Positions 33,580 through 42,391 of a stretch of 64,000 nt of DNA are shown piece after piece; position 1 is the first letter of the stretch, and every line of letters begins with the position of its first letter. Position numbers and translations under genes: made by a program. The notes below the pieces were generated by a model that ran no database searches, was not told the DNA's origin, and saw nothing but the letters and a program-made list of their open reading frames with translations. Source of the DNA: Halanaerobium kushneri (GTDB lineage Bacteria; Bacillota; Halanaerobiia; Halanaerobiales; Halanaerobiaceae); assembly GCF_900156285.1 (NCBI RefSeq), contig NZ_FTNC01000010.1:57623-121622 (forward strand). The letters run 5' to 3'.

Positions 33580-34872
33580 TTAAGCAGCCTCTTTAGCCAG
33601 TTTTTTTGCCAGTGCCACAATTGTTAAAATTGGCGGCATACCTGGTGAAGTTGGAAAAACACTTGCATCACAAATAAATAAATTATTAACTTCTGTCTCT
33701 AATTTAGTATCTATAACGCTTCCTATTGCTGCAGTACCTCCTGGATGAGCTCCCTGAGGATTAGTAACTAAAATACTATTCTCATCTGCTCCTGCTTTTA
33801 TCAAAATTTCTTCTGCTTTTTTTATTCCCTGTTCCAATTTGATTTTATCATCGCCCGTCACTTTCTTTGATACAGATCCATCCTGATTAACAATTCCTCC
33901 AGGTGTATCAGAAATTTTAACCATAATACCAATTAAATTCTTTTCTTTTAACCTCATTCCCTTTAAACCCGCTTCAATAAATCTTATCATCTTCTGTCTG
34001 TTAATAAAGGTTGACAATATAAATCCTTTTTCTTGATGAAACTCAAGATCGACAAACTCCATAGGTGGTTCAGAAATCTGATTCAGTCCATCTGTTATTC
34101 CATATACATTAACAAAAGTATCTATAAAAAGATTTTTACCAATAGCGTCATTTTCCAACTTAGAATTTTGCAGTATAACTGGTGTACCTAGACCACCTGC
34201 TGCCAGAATAATATTATCCGCCTCATATTCAAATTTTTCTTTAACGGCTATTCCTCGAACTCCATAAGCTCTTTTCTGATTGATAAGAACTTCTTCGACA
34301 TTACTATCATATTTAATTACCGCTCCCTGTTTGAGAGCTTTATCCAGATATTCTTTTGCAGTCCACTTAGCTCCCTGTTTACAGCCATAAATACAGAGGC
34401 CGCATTTAATACACTTATTTTGATCAATAGCTTTTGGCATTGCTTCAATCTCATATCCCAGACTTAATGCTGCTTCATAAATTGCTCTAGATCCTGAAGC
34501 CTGAATTTTTTCAGTCGAAAGTTTTACCTTGAGTTCATTTTCAGCCTCTTCAAATTCTTGACTGAGATTAATCCCCATTTTCTCAAATTCTTTTTCATAA
34601 CTTCTGACTATATTCCCGGTAGCAACGAAGGTTGTACCACCACCCATAAAAGTTCTGTAAATAATTACTCCTTCATTTGATTTTTTTGGAGTTCTGGTAT
34701 ATCTATTACAATCATAAAAATTTAAAATATCACGAAAAGTACCAACTCTTGTTATATCTGCGCCTCTTTCTAAAACAAGCACTCTTTTTCCTCTTTTGCT
34801 TAACTCCCAGGCCAGGGTAGATCCACCAGCACCCGAACCAACAATAATGAAATCAAATTTAGAATCTTTCAT
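33580..34872 (-). CDS. GMC-like FAD-dependent oxidoreductase
   Basis: This 430-residue protein has the N-terminal FAD-binding motif FIIVGSGAGGSTLAWELSKRGKRVLVLERG and the GMC-type C-terminus GAHPGGTAAIGSVID...LFICDASVFPTSPGMPPILTIVALAKKLA. The insert NKCIKCGLCIYGCKQGAKW has a CxxCxxCxxxC spacing that could hold an iron-sulfur cluster, as in some anaerobe and haloarchaeal GMC proteins. The substrate is unknown. The ribosome site is weak, but an in-frame stop just upstream fixes this ATG. Confidence 0.8.
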   Translation of the reverse strand: MKDSKFDFIIVGSGAGGSTLAWELSKRGKRVLVLERGADITRVGTFRDILNFYDCNRYTRTPKKSNEGVIIYRTFMGGGTTFVATGNIVRSYEKEFEKMGINLSQEFEEAENELKVKLSTEKIQASGSRAIYEAALSLGYEIEAMPKAIDQNKCIKCGLCIYGCKQGAKWTAKEYLDKALKQGAVIKYDSNVEEVLINQKRAYGVRGIAVKEKFEYEADNIILAAGGLGTPVILQNSKLENDAIGKNLFIDTFVNVYGITDGLNQISEPPMEFVDLEFHQEKGFILSTFINRQKMIRFIEAGLKGMRLKEKNLIGIMVKISDTPGGIVNQDGSVSKKVTGDDKIKLEQGIKKAEEILIKAGADENSILVTNPQGAHPGGTAAIGSVIDTKLETEVNNLFICDASVFPTSPGMPPILTIVALAKKLAKEAA

Positions 34873-35126
34873 TTTCTTTAAGTTACCAGAATATTAAGAA
34901 TGTTTTATTTGGAGAAAATTATATATTTTAAACAGTAACTTACCCCTCCCTTCTTAAAGTTTTCCTTAATTTAATTATACCATAAGTAAAATAAATATTA
35001 CCAGTTTTAAACTTAAAATACCCGACTCAATTTGCTCTTACCAGCTGGAATAAAGAGAGGAGTGCCAAAAACGGGATCAGGAATTATATGATAATTTAAA
35101 TCAAAAGGTGATTCACTAATTAAAGG

Positions 35127-36398
35127 TTATTTATTTCTTTTTACTACCTTAAGAGCTTCTCTTTCTGCAAGTGTTGAAAGCTGGTGTGTATTTGCAAATT
35201 TAACTATAGCAATTGGTTCTATTTTAGAATATTCTCTTAAAGCCCAACCAATCGCTTTTTGGATAAAAAATTCATCTATCTCTTTCAGCTCTTCAATTAC
35301 ATCAAATAGAAGCTGAGCATCTGTTTCTTCTTTATAGCCAAGCTGAAACAATAAGGCCGTTCGCTGCAGCCAGATATTTTCGCTTTTTACCCATTCAGAT
35401 ATTTTTTCATCTTTTTTTGGAGGAAATAGTTTAAAATATTCGCCAACAAGCTTTTTGGCAATATGATCTACAGTATCCCACCAGGATTTATTGAGAATCA
35501 TGTATTCAAAAAGATTTATTATATCCTCAGTATAATCTTTTTGGTATTTTAAAATTAACTCCTGAGCAAAGTATTGAAACTCTCTTCCCGGCAGCTGCCA
35601 GAGTTTTTTGATAACAGGCTCCAGCTTTTGATATCCCGGCTTATTTTCTCTACGCATATATTTCCTCAAAGTTTTTCTTCTTTCAGCAGCCTGCAGACCA
35701 TAAAAGGGGAATTGATCCCGCATATAGCTGGCCATCCCTTCTGCTTTTTCAGGATTAGCTTCCTGAGTCAAACTCAGTCTGATATCAGCTAGATAGTTAA
35801 ACATCCCTTCCTCATCTATCTGCTCCCAGCTATCTAATTGTTCAGCTAAATCAAAATTACCATCAATTAAATATACTCTTTCTGACTCAGCAGGTATTTC
35901 AAGTTCCTCAAGGTAGTTTTCTAACTCTTCTTTACTATGACTGTATAAATTAGATTCTCTCAGCTCTGATTGAGAAAGTTCATCTCTCTGCTGCTGTCTA
36001 TTTTTTAACTCTGTCAGGCTACTTTTCAAATAATATACTCTTAATTCTGCTGCCTGATCAGAAGCAATTTGACCATAATTCTTTCTAATCTGATATTTGT
36101 CTGCATTTGTATCTGCAATTACAGAATAACCTTTATTCAAATAATAATTTATCAGTTCATCAAAAATTTCAAAAGTCCAGTTATAATTCTCAGACTGATC
36201 AAGTCTGTAGTCCAGAGAAATTTTATCTGCTGCAAGATAAATGCTCTCTTTTCTAGTTCTTTGATATAATTTTTCTGCCAGAGTCGATTTACCACTGCCA
36301 GGAAGACCAAAGAAAATAAATAATGTCTTCTTTTCTGCTTTTTCCTCTGGCAGCTCTATATCTTTTATAATATCTTTTTTTATTTTTTCTTTATTCAT
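35127..36398 (-). CDS. P-loop kinase domain fused to an AlkD-type DNA alkylation repair domain
   Basis: Residues about 20-190 are a P-loop kinase of the zeta-toxin/polynucleotide-kinase-like (AAA_33) type: FIFFGLPGSGKSTLAEKLY (Walker A), DTNADKYQIRK, and an Arg-rich lid. Residues about 205-420 match AlkD HEAT-repeat glycosylases: FPFYGLQAAERRKTLRKYM, REFQYFAQELI, NKSWWDTVDHIAKKLV, WLQRTALLFQLGYK and FFIQKAIGWALREYSK. The Trp-Asp pair in WWDTVDH and the Arg in QRTALL fit the AlkD base-handling residues. The fusion is unusual; it may phosphorylate or sense DNA/RNA ends linked to repair. The start is ATG 36398 or 36407; neither has a strong ribosome site. Confidence 0.82.
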   Translation of the reverse strand: MNKEKIKKDIIKDIELPEEKAEKKTLFIFFGLPGSGKSTLAEKLYQRTRKESIYLAADKISLDYRLDQSENYNWTFEIFDELINYYLNKGYSVIADTNADKYQIRKNYGQIASDQAAELRVYYLKSSLTELKNRQQQRDELSQSELRESNLYSHSKEELENYLEELEIPAESERVYLIDGNFDLAEQLDSWEQIDEEGMFNYLADIRLSLTQEANPEKAEGMASYMRDQFPFYGLQAAERRKTLRKYMRRENKPGYQKLEPVIKKLWQLPGREFQYFAQELILKYQKDYTEDIINLFEYMILNKSWWDTVDHIAKKLVGEYFKLFPPKKDEKISEWVKSENIWLQRTALLFQLGYKEETDAQLLFDVIEELKEIDEFFIQKAIGWALREYSKIEPIAIVKFANTHQLSTLAEREALKVVKRNK

Positions 36399-36469
36399 TA
36401 TAATCATTCCGTTCTATTTTTTTGGAGGTTAAAATTACAGTACCTATCTCTCCTTTAAAACAGCGCAAT

Positions 36470-36886
36470 TTATTCCCCAATTATTTTAACTAAAACTCTT
36501 TTCTCTCGCCGTCCGTCAAATTCTCCGTAGAAAATCTGCTCCCAGGGACCAAAATCAAGTTTACCCTCTGTCACTGCCACAACAACTTCTCGCCCCATAA
36601 TCTGCCTCTTTAAATGAGCATCAGCGTTTTCTTCAAAGCCATTATGAGCATACTGCGAAATTGGCTCATGCGGTGCCAGTTCTTCCAGCCACTCCTTATA
36701 ATCCTGATGGAGTCCACTTTCATCATCATTAATAAATACACTGGCCGTGATATGCATTGCATTAACCAGACACAATCCTTCCTGAATCCCGCTCTCTTTT
36801 AGAATCTCCTGAACCTGTCGAGTGATATTTATCAGCTCAACTCTATCATCAGTGTTAAAATAAAGATACTTGCGAATTGATTTCAT
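36470..36886 (-). CDS. yjbQ: YjbQ-family protein (UPF0047)
   Basis: This roughly 138-residue protein has the YjbQ signature: [34 protein letters not shown] and the C-terminal [41 protein letters not shown] with conserved His, Asp and Glu. Members have been reported to have weak thiamine-phosphate synthase activity, but their real role is unclear. ATG at 36884-36886 is chosen because GGGGAG lies 8 nt upstream. Confidence 0.9.
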   Translation of the reverse strand: MKSIRKYLYFNTDDRVELINITRQVQEILKESGIQEGLCLVNAMHITASVFINDDESGLHQDYKEWLEELAPHEPISQYAHNGFEENADAHLKRQIMGREVVVAVTEGKLDFGPWEQIFYGEFDGRREKRVLVKIIGE

Positions 36887-36963
36887 TTTTCTCACTCCCC
36901 ATTTTTATTCTCAAAAAATATTAAAACTTTTATTATCTAACAAAATTTAACTGCTAAAAAACA

Positions 36964-37719
36964 CTAAAAACTTCTGTAAAATAAATATCCTGCCATCAAA
37001 AACACTGTAATCGTTAAAATTAATTTAACCAGTTTTTCTCCTTTTTCCACTGCCAGGGTACTGGCTAACCAGCTACCTGTCCCATTACCTAAAGCCAACA
37101 AAATAGCTATTATCCAGTCTACTTTGCTATTAAAAATAAAAATACTGAGAGAAGTAAAAATATACATAGCAACAACAAACACTTTAAGGCTGTTAATTTT
37201 GACTAAAGAAAAATTGGTTAGGAGTGAGAGGGCAGCAATAATAATTATTCCCACTCCGGCCTGCATAAAACCTCCATAAATTCCAATTAAAAAAAATACC
37301 AGGGCGGAAATAAGCTTTCTTTTCCTGCTAAAAATTTTCTCACTACTTTTCATCTTTTTAGCTGGATTCCAGAGTATTAAAATTAACATAAAAAACATTA
37401 TTACCGCTAACAGCTGATTAAATAGCTGCTCAGAAATAGAGACAGCTATCTGAGCCCCAATTAAAGAACCAATTACTGCGGGAAGTGCAAGGAGCAAACC
37501 AAATTGATAATCAAAATATCCCTTAACTTTAAAATTAGTGACTGCTGTAAGATTTTCAACCAGGAGAGCCAATCGATTTGTCCCATTAGCCACAGCAGCC
37601 GGGAGGCCCAAAAAAATTAATAAGGGTAGTGTAATTAGAGAACCCCCACCGGCCATCGTATTAATAAAACCAGCTGAGATTCCCGCTAATAAAATCACTA
37701 TAATCTTAATTAATGACAA
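36964..37719 (-). CDS. TauE/SafE-family membrane permease
   Basis: This 251-residue inner-membrane protein has about eight hydrophobic segments. The N-terminal motif AGISAGFINTMAGGGSLITLPLLIFLGLPAAVANGTNR and the half-repeat GIYGGFMQAGVGIIIIAAL are typical of TauE/SafE exporters of sulfite, sulfoacetate or other anions. The start is TTG with GGGGGAG 5 nt upstream. Ligand unknown. Confidence 0.9.
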   Translation of the reverse strand: MSLIKIIVILLAGISAGFINTMAGGGSLITLPLLIFLGLPAAVANGTNRLALLVENLTAVTNFKVKGYFDYQFGLLLALPAVIGSLIGAQIAVSISEQLFNQLLAVIMFFMLILILWNPAKKMKSSEKIFSRKRKLISALVFFLIGIYGGFMQAGVGIIIIAALSLLTNFSLVKINSLKVFVVAMYIFTSLSIFIFNSKVDWIIAILLALGNGTGSWLASTLAVEKGEKLVKLILTITVFLMAGYLFYRSF

Positions 37720-37748
37720 TTTAGCTCCCCCTTCTGAGATGATTCCTG

Positions 37749-38999
37749 CTAAAAACTAACTATATATAAAAAAGCCACTGCAAAAGAAATTAAAGGTGCT
37801 AAAACGGTCACCATAAAATAATCAAAATACGTGTCTCTAAATTTGAGTCCGGTATATGCCAGCATAGCCAGATAAGCACTGTTGTGAGGTAAAGTATCCA
37901 GACCTGTTGAGGCAATTATTATAATTCTGTGTAACTTCTCTGGATCCACCATCGTTACAATATTTTCGCCAACTGTGCTGAGAGTTAAAAGCATTCCACC
38001 AGAGGCGCTGCCTAAAAGACCTGCAGCAATATTAGTTATAATTCCCGTCAGTAAATAGGGGTTCAATGGTAAATTAAGCAGAGTCTGTAAAAAATCTTTA
38101 AAAACAGGCAGAGATGAAATAACCTGACCAAATCCCATCGCAGATGCAGCAAACATCAATGGCAAGATTGCATTTGAGATACTGTCATTTAAAATTTCTA
38201 AAAGATCAATTTTTTTGATGTTTTTTATTATCGAAAGCACAACCCCCAATAATAATGCAACTACTGGTGGTTTGGAAAGTGCCGCCAGAAAAATAAATAC
38301 TACTAAAAGCGGCAGCATTGCTGTTAAAAAATTGACAAGTTTGTTTAAATCAGGTTTTTTTAAAATCCTGTCATTCAGTTTACTGCTCTCAGATAACATC
38401 GATCTACTTCTATATCTTAAATATGCAATTGCAGCTGCAGAACCAGCTGAAATTCCAGCCAGACCCAAACCAAAACCTGCCAGAGCAGATGTGTTTAAAT
38501 AATCCATCATAATTAAATTATGAACCTGGGGACTTCCCGGCAAAGATAGACCCACAATAACATTTCCACCTGCAATCGAAGCAATTATCAATGATTTGGG
38601 TAATCCTGCTTCTTCAAAAACCTTTCTGGCAATCGGATAAATAGTAAAGATCAGCACAAATGCCGAAATACCCCCGATCGATAAAAGTACACTGGCAAAA
38701 AAGATACCAACTGCAGCATAGCGATGTGACAGGACATCCAGCACAAATTCTCCGATTGCTGTTGCATCGTCAGATTCTTCCATAATCTTGCCCAGCAGAG
38801 CACTCAACAGAAATATAAAAAGGTAATCCTGAACAAAAGAAGCAAAACCTGGTAAATACTGATTATTTAAGATTTCTAAGATATTTAAATTATTTAAGAA
38901 TAAAATTACTGCTGATGATATTGGAGCAGCAACTACTATACTTACTTTTAAGATTATTAAAGTTATTAAAATTATAAAACCTACTGTAATACTTAGCAA
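37749..38999 (-). CDS. GntP-family permease
   Basis: This roughly 416-residue membrane protein has about twelve hydrophobic segments and GntP-type features: FIFLLSALLGKIMEESDDATAIGEFV, AGGNVIVGLSLPGSPQVHNLI, ITNIAAGLLGSASGGMLLTLSTVG and STGLDTLPHNSAYLAML. GntP relatives carry gluconate and other organic acids with protons or sodium. TTG at 38997-38999 is taken as the start because GGAGGGAG is 7 nt upstream (within the end of the antiporter gene). It follows the cation/proton antiporter gene with a 2-nt gap. Confidence 0.82.
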   Translation of the reverse strand: MLSITVGFIILITLIILKVSIVVAAPISSAVILFLNNLNILEILNNQYLPGFASFVQDYLFIFLLSALLGKIMEESDDATAIGEFVLDVLSHRYAAVGIFFASVLLSIGGISAFVLIFTIYPIARKVFEEAGLPKSLIIASIAGGNVIVGLSLPGSPQVHNLIMMDYLNTSALAGFGLGLAGISAGSAAAIAYLRYRSRSMLSESSKLNDRILKKPDLNKLVNFLTAMLPLLVVFIFLAALSKPPVVALLLGVVLSIIKNIKKIDLLEILNDSISNAILPLMFAASAMGFGQVISSLPVFKDFLQTLLNLPLNPYLLTGIITNIAAGLLGSASGGMLLTLSTVGENIVTMVDPEKLHRIIIIASTGLDTLPHNSAYLAMLAYTGLKFRDTYFDYFMVTVLAPLISFAVAFLYIVSF

Positions 39000-39001
39000 G
39001 A

Positions 39002-40330
39002 TTATTCTCCCTCCAGAAAGCTCCAACCCATTTTAGTTTTCATTTCATCAGATTTAATTAATGCATATTCTGTTGCCAGCGAACCAAAAATTTCAGTGAA
39101 AATGGAGGTAAATAAAATAACATTTAAGATTAACATTGAAATATTGGCAACATTACCTGGTATATGGATAAAATCTTTCTGAATTATAAAGGCTAAATCA
39201 ATTGTGATCCCAATCTGAGGGATCAAACCAAACCCTATATAGTCTTCTACATGCCTGGGGGCTGACGAGAGCTTTGCACCCAGATGAGCTCCTCCAACTT
39301 TTCCAATTACTCTCATAAAAGTATAAGCAAAGGCAATTAGCAAAAAGCTCTTATTAAATAAATTACTAATATCAATTTTGGTTCCAGCCAGAATAAAGAA
39401 AGTTGCCAGCAGCGGCACAGTTAGTATATCAATCTTATCAGAAACATTTAACCTTCTTTTGGGGATATTCCTATAAACAAAGCCTACCGTTAAATTAGCA
39501 AACAGGGGTGAAATACGCAAGAAAACAGCAGCGGCCGTGGTACCAATTATCGTTGCCAGAATTAATAAAATTTTTCTGTTTTCTGAATCACAATTAACCA
39601 TCAAATGCTGAGAAATATAACCTAGTATCAAACCGAGCAAGATTGCCGCTACAACTCTAACAAAAGGTTCAATTAGAATATTAGTGATTGTTAGTTCTAT
39701 TTCTGGAGAAGCCAGGATATAGGACAGAGGTTCCATAAAAGAAAAAATCAATAAAGCAAGAAATTCATCCAGTGCAAGTACAACCATTAAAGTTGCGGAA
39801 AACTCTCCCGGTATTCCATATTCTTTTAAAACCATTACTGTGGCCGCTGGAGCTGTTGCAGTAGCAATCGTCCCAAACAGAATAGCCACAAAAAGATCTT
39901 TACCTAATAAAAGCATTATTCCTGATACTAAAACAAAAGCACCTATGGATTCGAAAATAACTATCAAAGTTAATTCAAACTCCAGCTGTTTTAATATTTT
40001 TATGTAAAGAGAGGTTCCAATTCCAAATGAGATAAACGAAACTGCTAAAACTGTAATAAAATTTAGTGTGTTTAGCAGATAATTATGCCAGGCCAAAAAT
40101 TCCTTAGATATAAAACTTAGATTACCAACCACACTCTGACTAAAAAGTGTCCCTAAAAGAATATAACCAACTACACTGGGAATTCTAAACTTATCTGTTA
40201 TTGTCTTAACTATAAAAGCTGCTAAAAATAAAAGCCCAATTAAATAAATCAATTTATGACTTTTGTGATTAAGCAGCATCCAGTGCTGTAAATTATTTAA
40301 GCTGCCCAGTACATCATAATTGTTAATCAT
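39002..40330 (-). CDS. Cation/proton antiporter (CPA2-like)
   Basis: This roughly 442-residue inner-membrane protein has about twelve hydrophobic segments. FRIPSVVGYILLGTLFSQSVVG is the typical N-terminal motif, FGTIATATAPAATVMVLKEYG and VLALDEFLALLIF carry the likely ion-binding region, and LTVPLLATFFILAGTKIDI completes the Na/H exchanger pattern. No C-terminal nucleotide-binding domain is present. ATG at 40328-40330 is chosen over TTG 40342 because GGGGGC lies just upstream. A sodium/proton exchanger suits a halophile. Confidence 0.88.
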   Translation of the reverse strand: MINNYDVLGSLNNLQHWMLLNHKSHKLIYLIGLLFLAAFIVKTITDKFRIPSVVGYILLGTLFSQSVVGNLSFISKEFLAWHNYLLNTLNFITVLAVSFISFGIGTSLYIKILKQLEFELTLIVIFESIGAFVLVSGIMLLLGKDLFVAILFGTIATATAPAATVMVLKEYGIPGEFSATLMVVLALDEFLALLIFSFMEPLSYILASPEIELTITNILIEPFVRVVAAILLGLILGYISQHLMVNCDSENRKILLILATIIGTTAAAVFLRISPLFANLTVGFVYRNIPKRRLNVSDKIDILTVPLLATFFILAGTKIDISNLFNKSFLLIAFAYTFMRVIGKVGGAHLGAKLSSAPRHVEDYIGFGLIPQIGITIDLAFIIQKDFIHIPGNVANISMLILNVILFTSIFTEIFGSLATEYALIKSDEMKTKMGWSFLEGE

Positions 40331-40465
40331 TATCGCCCCCAATTCTAAGAATATTTATTTATAAATTTAAAATTAATTACATTATTGATTATAGCATAAA
40401 AACTCCACTTCTGAACACCCCTATTTTTATATTTAACTATAAATTGAATATTTTAGCTAAAATTG

Positions 40466-40500
40466 AAAGAGGATCTGCCTCTAAAGACAAATCCTCTTTT
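40466..40500 (-). terminator. Likely terminator of the GntR-controlled operon
   Basis: AAAGAGGAT/ATCCTCTTT with a 17-nt loop is followed on the minus strand by CAATTTTAGC, a modest T-run. It lies about 30 nt past the last permease stop. Confidence 0.55.
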
Positions 40501-40530
40501 TGCAAAGTGTATTATTTAATTATCCTTAAA

Positions 40531-41349
40531 CTAGGCTTTCAGCGCTCCAGCAGTCATTCCCTGAACTACCTTTTCCTGTAACAAAATAAACAAAATAATT
40601 AGTGGAATTGAAGCCAAAGTTAAGGCTGTCATTACATAGGGTACATTAAATCCGTGTTCTCCCTGAAACCTCCATAAACCAAGAGTTAGGATCCATTTTT
40701 CTGGAGAAGATATCAGTATTAGTCCATAGACAAACCTATTCCAAATCTGAACAAAATTATAAATTAAAATTGTGCTTATTGCTGGCTTAGAGAGGGGTAA
40801 AATAATTTTAGTATAAATTTGAAAATAACTGGCACCATCCATAAAAGCAGATTCTTCAATTTCTTTGGGGATACTTTCCATAAAACCTGATAGAATAAAA
40901 ATTGAAACCGGCAGCATAAAAGCAATATAGGGTCCTGCCAGACCAATTAACTTATTATTTAAATTTAAAAATCTGCTTATTTTATAAACAGGTATTAAAG
41001 TTGAATGTATAGGTATCATCATTCCAGCGACAAAAGTTGCCAGAACAAATTTATTCATTCTAAAATCTATTCTCGTAATTATATAGCTGGCAAGAGTGCT
41101 TATAAAAACAAGTACTACCAGTGAGATAAGAGTAACAAAAATACTATTATAAAAATATTGATAAAATCCGGAATTCAAAACATCTAGATAATTAATAAAC
41201 TTATAAGTATCAGGAAGTGACCAGATTGATTCCTGCAGAAACTCCATATTACCTTTCAGACTTGTACTAACCATAAAAATGAAAGGATAACCAAAAATTA
41301 TGCTAAATATTGTTGCTATTATATAATATACTATACTGCTTTTTTTCAT
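40531..41349 (-). CDS. Carbohydrate ABC transporter permease (MalG type)
   Basis: This roughly 272-residue permease has six membrane segments, the EAA loop EIEESAFMDGASYFQIYTKIILPLSKPA and the C-terminus VVQGMTAGALKA. ATG at 41347-41349 is chosen because GGAGG lies 7 nt upstream. It is the last gene of the GntR-controlled importer; again no ATPase gene is present. Confidence 0.92.
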   Translation of the reverse strand: MKKSSIVYYIIATIFSIIFGYPFIFMVSTSLKGNMEFLQESIWSLPDTYKFINYLDVLNSGFYQYFYNSIFVTLISLVVLVFISTLASYIITRIDFRMNKFVLATFVAGMMIPIHSTLIPVYKISRFLNLNNKLIGLAGPYIAFMLPVSIFILSGFMESIPKEIEESAFMDGASYFQIYTKIILPLSKPAISTILIYNFVQIWNRFVYGLILISSPEKWILTLGLWRFQGEHGFNVPYVMTALTLASIPLIILFILLQEKVVQGMTAGALKA

Positions 41350-41408
41350 GGTATTACCTCCATATCTATAAATCGTCAAATAAAAATCCTGGATTGCTCC
41401 AGATTAGA

Positions 41409-42317
41409 CTATTTCTTTCTTTTACTAAAAAATAATACTGTCATTGAGATGCTAAAAGCAATTAAAAATAAATAAATCCCAATTGTACTTCCATAACCCA
41501 TTTCCATATCGGTAAATGCTGTTTTGTACATATAAGTTGCCATAAGCTCTGACGCATGGTTGGGTCCTCCACCTGTCATGGTAAAAGCAAGTCCAAATGC
41601 CTTTAAGGAACCAGTTAAAGATAAAATGCAGGCATTTATTATTGTAGGTTTTATCATTGGTAAAGTTATACTAAAAAATCTCTGCCAGCCTCTGGCTCCA
41701 TCAATTCTAGCTGCTTCATAAATACTTTGAGGAATACTTACCAGAGCCGCTGAAAAAAGAATCATATAAAATGGTGTAAAACGCCAGCTGATTGCTCCAA
41801 TAACAGAAAATATGGCAAGACTTCTGTTCCCCAACCAGGCAGACTGCAGAGAACCTAAACCAATCATCTGTAAGAGATTATTTAAAAGACCAAAATTGGG
41901 ATCGTAGATATACGAAAAAAGAATACCTACTGCCACCGCTGACATAATATACGGTAAAAAGAAAATAACTCTAAAAATTTTATAGCCTTTAATCTTTTTA
42001 GATATAAAGACTCCTAATAATAGGCCAATAGGAATCTGAATTAAAAGTGATAAAATTACCAGCAAAAAATTATTACTTAGAGCTTTCCAGAATATTTCAT
42101 CCTGTAATACCAGCTGCCAGTTCTCCAGACCAACAAAAACTAAATCCTTTATACCACTCCAGCTAAAAAGAGAATAATAAAATGAAAGTGGTATCGGAAC
42201 AATTAAATATAATAAATAGAATATATAGGCAGGGATAAGTCCTAATAAAACAAATCGTAATTTTTTCTGGGTTTTTTCACTAAAAAATTCTGTTAATCCA
42301 AAATCATTTGAATCCAT
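41409..42317 (-). CDS. Carbohydrate ABC transporter permease (MalF type)
   Basis: This 302-residue permease has the EAA loop SIYEAARIDGARGWQRFFSITLPMIKP and the MalF-type segment FTMTGGGPNHASELMATYMYKTAF. AAGGAG lies 9 nt before ATG. It follows the binding-protein gene after an intercistronic hairpin that probably lowers its expression relative to the binding protein. Confidence 0.92.
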   Translation of the reverse strand: MDSNDFGLTEFFSEKTQKKLRFVLLGLIPAYIFYLLYLIVPIPLSFYYSLFSWSGIKDLVFVGLENWQLVLQDEIFWKALSNNFLLVILSLLIQIPIGLLLGVFISKKIKGYKIFRVIFFLPYIMSAVAVGILFSYIYDPNFGLLNNLLQMIGLGSLQSAWLGNRSLAIFSVIGAISWRFTPFYMILFSAALVSIPQSIYEAARIDGARGWQRFFSITLPMIKPTIINACILSLTGSLKAFGLAFTMTGGGPNHASELMATYMYKTAFTDMEMGYGSTIGIYLFLIAFSISMTVLFFSKRKK

Positions 42318-42340
42318 ATATCTCTACTCCTTCCGCAATA

Positions 42341-42381
42341 AAAAATATTCCCTCCCCCTTATTTATTAAGAAGGAGGGAAT
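42341..42381 (-). terminator. Intercistronic hairpin after the binding-protein gene
   Basis: ATTCCCTCC/GGAGGGAAT (42347-42355 with 42373-42381) is followed on the minus strand by ATTTTTTATT. It can act as a partial terminator or 3'-end stabiliser, giving more binding protein than permease. Confidence 0.7.
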
Positions 42382-42391
42382 ATTATATTAG

